Of a DNA stretch of 20,771 nucleotides, positions 15,330 through 20,771 are shown piece after piece. Position 1 is the stretch's first letter, and every line of letters begins with the position of its first letter. The position numbers were made by a program, and so were the translations under genes. The DNA lies in the NCBI GenBank assembly GCA_030531135.1, contig JAUNOJ010000004.1:1-20771 (forward strand), written 5' to 3'. The DNA comes from Sutterellaceae bacterium (lineage in GTDB: Bacteria > Pseudomonadota > Gammaproteobacteria > Burkholderiales > Burkholderiaceae_F). Under the pieces are notes generated by a model. It made no database searches, was not told where the DNA came from, and was given only the letters and a program-made list of their open reading frames with translations.

Positions 15330-15599
15330 ATGCAAACTCGTTCCGTTACCGTATTAAACAAATTGGGCGTTCATGCTCGTCCCGGCGCTTTATTGACCAA
15401 AACAGCCAACTTATTCGACTGTTCCGTCACCATCAAAAAAGGAGACAAAACGGTCGATGCCAAATCCATCCTGTCGGTGATGCGCATGGCTGCCAAGTGC
15501 GGTGACGAATTGACCATCATCACCGACGGACGTGACGATTTGGCTGCCTCGGAATCGATTCTGGCACTGTTTCAATCGCGTTTCGGTGAAGACGAGTAA
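15330..15599 (+). CDS. ptsH: Phosphocarrier protein HPr
   Basis: Small cytosolic phosphocarrier between EI and EIIA. At 89 residues it has normal length. The active site GVHARPGALLTKTA contains His15. The second site TVDAKSILSVMRMAA contains Ser46, the residue phosphorylated by HPr kinase in bacteria that have hprK; hprK is not in this window. It starts 30 bases after the EIIA stop and ends 5 bases before ptsI, so the three genes are an operon. Its ribosome site is weak. Confidence 0.97.
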   Translation: MQTRSVTVLNKLGVHARPGALLTKTANLFDCSVTIKKGDKTVDAKSILSVMRMAAKCGDELTIITDGRDDLAASESILALFQSRFGEDE

Positions 15600-15604
15600 G
15601 ACCT

Positions 15605-17644
15605 ATGGACGAAGACATCAAAAAGGTCGACGACGTTAAAGTCGAACCTGTCTCGGAAGGCGAATCGGCCCCTGACGTTTTGCCTTGCTCGGATAATGCT
15701 GAAGATTGCCTTGAGAATTCGTCTCAACAGAGTGCTTCCGAAACCCCCGAAAGCGAGCCGCAGGACACCGAAACACAAACCGATGACAATGCAACCGAGT
15801 CCTATACCCTTTCGGGACAAACCGTATTCGGCGGTGCCGCCCTCGGACACGCTCAGCTCTTGAGTGAAGGCGAATTGGAAATCCCTCACTTTACGATTGA
15901 AAAAGCTCAGACTCGTGCCGAATTTACCCGTTTGCGCGCCGCTATCAACACGGTGACTCGCGAATTCGAAGAGCTGTTGAAAACCACGACGGAAAACGAC
16001 GTTCCCGAAGCTCAAGCCTTTATCGAACTGCATTGTCAAATTCTCAAAGACGAGTCGCTCATCGGCGAGACGCAAGACATTATTCGCGATCGTTTGATCA
16101 ATGCGGAATGGGCTTTGTCGTTGCGTTTGGATGAGTTGCGCCGAAGCTTCGAAGAAATCGACGACGATTATTTGGCCCAACGCGTCGAAGATATCGCGCA
16201 AGTGGTCGAACGCGTGCAACGCGTTTTGACCGGCCGCCGCCGTCCGGCCGATACGGTCAGTCAGGTCATGAGCGACAGTTCCGTGATTTTGATTGCCGAA
16301 GATTTGAGCCCCGCCGATATTTTGATTTTGAAGCGTCGCGGCGACATCTCCGTATCCGGCCTAGTCGTCGAATTGGGTTCTCCGACTTCGCACTCTGCTA
16401 TTTTGGCGCGCTCTTTGGAAATTCCGATGTTGGTCAACGTCGAAGGAGCCAAAGACCATATCGCGCATGACGACATCATCTTTCTGAACGCAGATGAAGG
16501 AACGGTTTTGGTCAATCCGGCACCGGATTTGCTTCCCACCGTTTCCCGCCATATTCGACAACTCAACGGCAACCGCCGTCGTCAACAGAATCTTCGAAGC
16601 ACCCCGGCTCAAACCGCCGACGGGGTGCGCATCGAACTCTTTGCCAACATCGCACTGCCCGAAGACGTGATCGACGCCGTTCGCAACGGTGCCGAAGGCG
16701 TGGGACTGTTTCGTTCGGAATTCTTGTTTATGAACCGTCCGATTTTCCCGGGCGAAGACGAACAATATGAAACCTATCTGCGCGTGATTCGCGCCATGCG
16801 AGACAAACCCGTCACCATTCGTACCATGGACTTGGGCGGCGACAAACTGCCTTCGGAAGAAGCATTGGAGTCCATCGGTGCCGAATCCGACGAAGAAATT
16901 CTCAATCCCGCATTGGGACGCCGAGCCATTCGCTTTTGCATCGATCATCCGGAATTATTTAAAACACAATTGCGCGCCATTTTACGTGCGGCTTGCGTTG
17001 GCAACGTACGCATCATGATTCCGCTGATTTCCCGAACAAGCGAAATTCTCTACGTCAAGAATCTCATCGAGCAGTGCCGACAGGAGTTGAAGGAACGCGG
17101 CCAGAAGTGCGTCGAGACCATTGAAGTCGGCGCCATGATCGAAGTGCCGGCTCTGGCATTTTGTTTGCCGCAATTTTTAAAGCATTTGGATTTCGTGAGC
17201 ATCGGCACCAACGACCTGATTCAGTATCTTTTGGCCGCCGATCGTCAGAACCCTGCCGTAAGTGACATTTGCAATCCTCTGCACCCGGCCGTTACGGGTA
17301 TTTTGTCTCACATCATCAAAACGGCCAATCGTTTGCACAAACCGGTGAGCGTTTGCGGCGAAGTGGCTGCCGATCCGATGTTTGCCAAACTGATGATCGG
17401 TATGGGATTGCGACAGTTGTCCATGAGTTGCTCGAGCTTATTGCCGGTCAAAGAGCAACTTGTCGAATACACGCTGAAAGATGCTCAGACATTTGCGCGC
17501 AAAATTCTGGCTTGCTCAACCACGAAAGGTATTCGCAACGCCGTCAAACAGTGTTGCGGCACCGAGTTCGAATTGGAATCGAGCCCGATTATGCGCAACG
17601 CTTTAGCCGATGACTTTTTAGCGGTTCATCCGCTTGATTCTTGA
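15605..17644 (+). CDS. ptsI: PTS enzyme I with acidic N-terminal extension
   Basis: Autophosphorylates with phosphoenolpyruvate and passes phosphate to HPr. The usual domain starts near residue 67 (YTLSGQTVFGGAALGHAQLL). The active His263 lies in GSPTSHSAILARSLEIP. The PEP site is intact: GAEGVGLFRSEFLFM, TIRTMDLGGDK, GAMIEVPALAF, FVSIGTNDLIQYLLAADR and SVCGEVAADP with Cys584. The 679-residue protein is about 100 longer than E. coli EI (575). About 66 residues at the N terminus are acidic, rich in Asp, Glu, Ser, Thr and Pro, and have only three lysines, all in the first 12 residues. A short C-terminal extension is also present. No in-frame ATG or GTG closer to the domain would remove the extension, although a TTG at codon 26 exists. 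Confidence 0.96.
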   Translation: MDEDIKKVDDVKVEPVSEGESAPDVLPCSDNAEDCLENSSQQSASETPESEPQDTETQTDDNATESYTLSGQTVFGGAALGHAQLLSEGELEIPHFTIEKAQTRAEFTRLRAAINTVTREFEELLKTTTENDVPEAQAFIELHCQILKDESLIGETQDIIRDRLINAEWALSLRLDELRRSFEEIDDDYLAQRVEDIAQVVERVQRVLTGRRRPADTVSQVMSDSSVILIAEDLSPADILILKRRGDISVSGLVVELGSPTSHSAILARSLEIPMLVNVEGAKDHIAHDDIIFLNADEGTVLVNPAPDLLPTVSRHIRQLNGNRRRQQNLRSTPAQTADGVRIELFANIALPEDVIDAVRNGAEGVGLFRSEFLFMNRPIFPGEDEQYETYLRVIRAMRDKPVTIRTMDLGGDKLPSEEALESIGAESDEEILNPALGRRAIRFCIDHPELFKTQLRAILRAACVGNVRIMIPLISRTSEILYVKNLIEQCRQELKERGQKCVETIEVGAMIEVPALAFCLPQFLKHLDFVSIGTNDLIQYLLAADRQNPAVSDICNPLHPAVTGILSHIIKTANRLHKPVSVCGEVAADPMFAKLMIGMGLRQLSMSCSSLLPVKEQLVEYTLKDAQTFARKILACSTTKGIRNAVKQCCGTEFELESSPIMRNALADDFLAVHPLDS

Positions 17645-17667
17645 CTTTTCCGGGAGACCTTAACCAC

Positions 17668-18324
17668 ATGGCACACAACCTTTCGCTTGAAGACATCGAT
17701 CGTCTCGGAGAGCTTCTGGCAAGCATGCCCGAAGCATGTATGCCGATGGAAGCCGATATGCTCGACGGCTATCTGACAGCCATCGCCCTTTTGAAACATC
17801 CGCCGAAAATCGAAGATTGGCTGCCCTTTGTCTTCGATTTGCAAGGCAATACCCGCGCGAAATTGCCCAATGCGGAGCGTCAAGCCGAATTGCGCAAACT
17901 CATTTTTGCGCGCGGTGAAGAAATCGAACGACAACTGTTGACTGAAAAAGCCATCGATCCGATCATTTACGATGGAGACGAGTCGACAGAAGACGACGAT
18001 ACGAACGAATTTGCGCCTCTGGCACCGTTTTCCGACGGTTTTGCTTTTGCCTGCGCCAACTGGCCGGAATTGCTCAACAGCGAAGACAAAGCCGTTCAGG
18101 CCGCTTTGGTCGGCATTTTGCGCTACGAATCCAAGTCGGAAGAAACGGATGCCGACGAAGAAAACGTCATGCAAGAAATCGAAGAAGACATGACTTTTGC
18201 CGATCTTGACGAAGCGATTGCCGACTTGGCGGCGTGCGTACAGGAAATTGCCGAAGTCACGCGCAAAAACGACATCGCTGCGACCAAAACCCGTCCGCAA
18301 CGCAGTAAAAAAGCGCGTCGATAG
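17668..18324 (+). CDS. UPF0149 (YecA/YgfB-type) family protein
   Basis: Function not established. The 218-residue product starts with LEDIDRLGELLASMP and has the family core MPMEADMLDGYLTAIALLKHPPKIEDWLPFVF near 25-56, then a mostly helical second half with FSDGFAFACANWPELL. The sequence is very acidic in the middle and ends in a basic tail (RPQRSKKARR). No zinc-binding SEC-C motif is seen at the C terminus, unlike YecA itself. The ATG at 17668 has GGGAG about 11 bases upstream. It follows ptsI by 23 bases and may be the last gene of that operon, since a clear terminator comes next. Any link with the PTS is positional only. Confidence 0.86.
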   Translation: MAHNLSLEDIDRLGELLASMPEACMPMEADMLDGYLTAIALLKHPPKIEDWLPFVFDLQGNTRAKLPNAERQAELRKLIFARGEEIERQLLTEKAIDPIIYDGDESTEDDDTNEFAPLAPFSDGFAFACANWPELLNSEDKAVQAALVGILRYESKSEETDADEENVMQEIEEDMTFADLDEAIADLAACVQEIAEVTRKNDIAATKTRPQRSKKARR

Positions 18325-18349
18325 ACGTATCGCTCCTTCCTTAAGCAAG

Positions 18350-18381
18350 CCCCGAGCTCGTTGCGATCTCGGGGTTTTCTT
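18350..18381 (+). terminator. Intrinsic terminator after the UPF0149 gene
   Basis: CCCCGAG (18350-18356) pairs perfectly with CTCGGGG (18368-18374) across an 11-base loop, followed by TTTTCTT (18375-18381). It closes the EIIA-HPr-EI-UPF0149 unit. It overlaps the stop codon of the convergent ampG by two bases. On the minus strand no T run follows the stem, so it mainly works on the plus strand. Confidence 0.9.
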
Positions 18382-19693
18382 ATGCAGACAATCCGAGCTT
18401 TTTACGCGCCACGCCGGCAACGAACACCAGCACCAAAACCGGTATGCCCAATATCGCCGTCAGAATAAAAAAGTTGGAGTACCCGACGGCTTCCACCGCC
18501 GCACCGGAAAAACCGGCAAGAAACTTCGGAATGATGAGCATCACCGAAGAAAAAAGCGCATATTGCGTTGCCGAATAAGCCACATTGGTCAAGCCCGACA
18601 AATACGCCACAAACGCTGCCGAAGCCAAACCGCCGGCCAAGTTGTCCGCACTGACGGCAAAAACCAAAAAGAGCATGTCATGGCCGCGCAAAGCCAAAAC
18701 GGAAAATAAAAGATTGGTCAAAGCCGAAAGCAAGGCACCCGCAAAAAGCGTTTTCATCACACCGATACGCATCGCGACCACACCGCCGATAAAGGCGCCG
18801 ACCAATGTCATGACAACCCCGAAAACTTTACTGACAGCCGCCACCTCTTCCTTACTGAACCCCAAATCCGAATAAAAAGGATTGGCCATCACGCCCATGA
18901 CAATATCGCTGACGCGATAAAGTGCAATCAAAAGCAAAATTGCCAGAGCCCACACGCCGTAGCGGGAGAAAAAATCGATGAACGGACGACAGGCGCAGTC
19001 GTAAAACCATTGTTTGAACGATCGTCTCGTCTCGCGCTTCTCAGCCTTTGAGGCAGGTTCGCGACTCAGCAACGTTGTCATGATCCCGACGAGCATGCTT
19101 GCGGCCATCGCCAAATAAGCGCAACGCCAAGCGCCCAAAGCCGAACCTTCTGCGGCCGCAGCAATAGCCAAGGCGCCCGCGCCCGACCAAATCATGGCAA
19201 TGCGATATCCCATCTGATAGGTTGCGGCAAAAGCGGCCTGTTCGTCTTCTTTGCCGCTTTCGATACGAAAGGCATCCAAAGCCACGTCTTGCGTCGCGCC
19301 GAAAAAGGCCGTTGCCAAAGCCAACAAAGCCATTTGTTTGAGACTGACAGACGGATCGGTCCAAGCCATGGCCGAAAGAGACAAAACCAACCCCAATTGG
19401 GCCGCCAACAACCAGGCGCGACGTCTGCCGAAGCAACGCGTCAATACGGGAATGGGCAATGCGTCCACCAAAGGCGCCCACACCCATTTAAAACCCCAGC
19501 ACAAACCGACCCAACTCATAAAGCCGATGGTCTTGAGATCAACCCCTGCTTCTCGCATCCAAAAAGACAAGGTCCCGAATACCAACAGCAACGGCAAGCC
19601 GGAAGAAAATCCCAGAAAAAGCATGCGCAATGTCGCGGGCTCTCGATACACCGAGAGCGTTCGCCATAAATTCGTCCATTTCCGGGAAGCCAT
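18380..19693 (-). CDS. ampG: AmpG-type muropeptide permease (MFS)
   Basis: Inner-membrane importer of anhydro-muropeptides for cell-wall recycling, a pathway linked to beta-lactamase induction in species that carry ampR/ampC. The 437-residue product is a multi-helix MFS protein. Its first third closely fits AmpG: LGFSSGLPLLLVFGTLSFWMREAGVDLKTIGF (about 28-59), a FKWVWAPLVDALPIP loop, a GRRRAWLLAAQ motif and an ATQDVALDAFRIE segment. Later ENLAGG- and SATQYALFSS-like segments also match (SADNLAGGLASAAFVAYL, YSATQYALFSSV). The ATG at 19693 has AAGG eight bases upstream. It lies 28 bases downstream of rsuA and is likely co-transcribed. A paralogous MFS transporter of another substrate is less likely. 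Confidence 0.91.
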   Translation of the reverse strand: MASRKWTNLWRTLSVYREPATLRMLFLGFSSGLPLLLVFGTLSFWMREAGVDLKTIGFMSWVGLCWGFKWVWAPLVDALPIPVLTRCFGRRRAWLLAAQLGLVLSLSAMAWTDPSVSLKQMALLALATAFFGATQDVALDAFRIESGKEDEQAAFAATYQMGYRIAMIWSGAGALAIAAAAEGSALGAWRCAYLAMAASMLVGIMTTLLSREPASKAEKRETRRSFKQWFYDCACRPFIDFFSRYGVWALAILLLIALYRVSDIVMGVMANPFYSDLGFSKEEVAAVSKVFGVVMTLVGAFIGGVVAMRIGVMKTLFAGALLSALTNLLFSVLALRGHDMLFLVFAVSADNLAGGLASAAFVAYLSGLTNVAYSATQYALFSSVMLIIPKFLAGFSGAAVEAVGYSNFFILTAILGIPVLVLVFVAGVARKKLGLSA

Positions 19694-19721
19694 ATACTTG
19701 CCTTTTTGTTCTTTACTTTCG

Positions 19722-20432
19722 TTATTTTGATTTATTTTTCGACAAAATCACCTCAACGCCGGGCAACCACATCCATTTGCCGACCGGCAGGTCATCGGGC
19801 AGGACCAAGTCGCCGAAAGCCACGCGCTCGAGCGCCTCGACGCGATTTCCGGCTGCGGCCACCATACGTTTGACCTGATGATATTTGCCGCTGGTGATCG
19901 TCATATCGAGCGTTCGCTCATCGATTTTGACCACTTCTTGGGCTTTGAGTTCCGTTTTTTCATCGACAAGCTTCACTCCCTTTAAAAGGTCGTCCACCGT
20001 CTTCTGACTGTAGGGATGCTTGCAAGTGACGCGATAGCGTTTGGCGACGTGCTTTTTGGGGTGCGTGAGGCGATGTTGCAGCGCTCCGTCGTCGGTCAAC
20101 AACAAAAGCCCCGTAGTATCGGCATCGAGTCTTCCTACGGGCTGCATGCCGCGCACACGCATCGGAACCGGCAAAAGCGTCATGACGCTCGGATGGTGCA
20201 ACGGTTTTTGCGAACACTCGTAACCGGCCGGTTTATTCAACAATATCAAAGCTTTTTCGCAGTATGGCCACGTCTGTCCGTCAACCGTAAACGATGCCCC
20301 GAGGACATCGACCTCGGCATCGGGATCCGTTTCAAGCACGCCGTTAAACGTCACTCGTCCCAAAGCGATCAAACCGCGGCATTCGTGACGAGTGCCGAAG
20401 CCTTGCGAAAAAAGAACCTGTTCGAGTCTCAT
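19722..20432 (-). CDS. rsuA: 16S rRNA pseudouridine-516 synthase RsuA family
   Basis: Isomerises uridine to pseudouridine in rRNA. The 236-residue product has an N-terminal S4-like RNA-binding domain (MRLEQVLFSQGFGTRHECRGLIALGRVTFNG) and a catalytic domain with LLNKPAGYECS, PVGRLDADTTGLLLLTDDG with catalytic Asp103, and SGKYHQVKRMVAAAGNRVEALERVAFG. Length and motif spacing match RsuA (about 231). RluE/RluF-type activity on 23S rRNA cannot be fully excluded from sequence alone. The ATG is 15 bases after the xthA stop, and the AGGA of its ribosome site overlaps that stop. Confidence 0.9.
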   Translation of the reverse strand: MRLEQVLFSQGFGTRHECRGLIALGRVTFNGVLETDPDAEVDVLGASFTVDGQTWPYCEKALILLNKPAGYECSQKPLHHPSVMTLLPVPMRVRGMQPVGRLDADTTGLLLLTDDGALQHRLTHPKKHVAKRYRVTCKHPYSQKTVDDLLKGVKLVDEKTELKAQEVVKIDERTLDMTITSGKYHQVKRMVAAAGNRVEALERVAFGDLVLPDDLPVGKWMWLPGVEVILSKNKSK

Positions 20433-20447
20433 AAGCGTCTCTATTTC

Positions 20448-20771
20448 CTAACGGTTGAAGTCGATCACCAACGGTGCATGATCGGAAAACTTTTCATCTT
20501 TATAAATAAACGTATTCTGGGCCTGCTTGGCCAAACGCTCGGTCGCAAACATATAGTCGATTCTCCAACCGACATTTTTGGCTCTAGCCTGACCGCGCTG
20601 ACTCCACCACGTGTATTGCTCAGGACGCGGGTCGAGTTCTCTGAAAACGTCGTGCCAACCGTTTTTATCCAAAATTTTCGTCACCCAGGCACGCTCTTCC
20701 GGCAAAAAGCCCGTGTGCTTCAAATTACCTTTCCAATTTTTGATGTCGATTTCTTTGTGCGCGATATTGAC
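20448..20771 (-). CDS. xthA: Exodeoxyribonuclease III / AP endonuclease, 5' part beyond window
   Basis: Only the C-terminal 107 residues are inside the window; the frame stays open to the edge. The enzyme cuts at abasic sites and removes 3' blocks in base excision repair. The segment NIAHKEIDIKNWKGNLKHTGFLPEERAW is typical of the EEP-fold AP endonucleases, as are YTWWSQRGQARAKNVGWRIDYMF and the final KFSDHAPLVIDF with the catalytic Asp-His pair. A TTG at 20723 is an internal codon and not the start. The KNVGWRIDY version resembles the ExoA-like branch rather than E. coli XthA, so the symbol could also be exoA. It leads a probable xthA-rsuA-ampG operon. Confidence 0.93.
   Translation of the reverse strand, partial: VNIAHKEIDIKNWKGNLKHTGFLPEERAWVTKILDKNGWHDVFRELDPRPEQYTWWSQRGQARAKNVGWRIDYMFATERLAKQAQNTFIYKDEKFSDHAPLVIDFNR

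Noticed and set aside
17626..18420. 264-residue minus-strand frame opposite the UPF0149 gene
   Set aside because: It is antisense to a recognised family protein, runs through the intrinsic terminator, and shows no recognisable domain.
1..20771. Mobile elements, CRISPR arrays, defence islands, toxin-antitoxin pairs, tRNA or rRNA genes
   Set aside because: No transposase, integrase, regularly spaced repeats, toxin or antitoxin gene, or RNA gene could be recognised by reading. Genes are housekeeping types in a conserved order.

Overview
The window looks like a chromosomal core region of a betaproteobacterium of the order Burkholderiales, possibly Sutterellaceae-like. This is inferred from gene order and protein character: rsmB, a DUF4390 gene, an NtrY/NtrX pair whose regulator lacks the AAA+ domain, then trkA-trkH, plus a PTS block of one mannose-type EIIA, HPr and EI without any sugar permease. 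Base composition is moderate and even, and genes are tightly packed. I see no insertion sequence, prophage, integron, CRISPR array, tRNA or rRNA.

Region 1 (1-3600): topB (topoisomerase III, 3' end outside the window) and dprA lie on the minus strand. They are divergent from def (peptide deformylase) on the plus strand, which ends in a strong intrinsic terminator. The DprA has lost several signature residues and its usual C-terminal domain. Region 2 (3650-5400): a LysE/RhtB-type exporter and a convergent alpha/beta hydrolase separate def from fmt, two genes that are adjacent in many proteobacteria.

Region 3 (5400-14370, plus strand): fmt and rsmB overlap by 4 bases. They are followed closely by a DUF4390 exported protein gene and the ntrY sensor kinase gene. 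A structured 148-base gap leads to ntrX, then trkA and trkH. The block combines initiator-tRNA formylation, 16S rRNA methylation, a membrane two-component system and the Trk potassium importer. TrkH carries a cysteine where the first selectivity-filter glycine is expected.

Region 4 (14370-18380): a small DUF1840 gene on the minus strand is divergent from the EIIA-HPr-EI operon. That operon resembles a regulatory phosphorelay rather than a sugar uptake system, and its EI has an unusual acidic N-terminal extension. A UPF0149 gene follows and ends in an intrinsic terminator. Region 5 (18380-20771, minus strand): xthA (5' part outside the window), rsuA and ampG form a compact probable operon for DNA repair, 16S rRNA pseudouridylation and muropeptide recycling.

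No clearly new multi-gene system was found. The points most worth a second look are the eroded DprA, the TrkH filter substitution, the EI extension, and the structured gaps before topB, ntrX and trkA.
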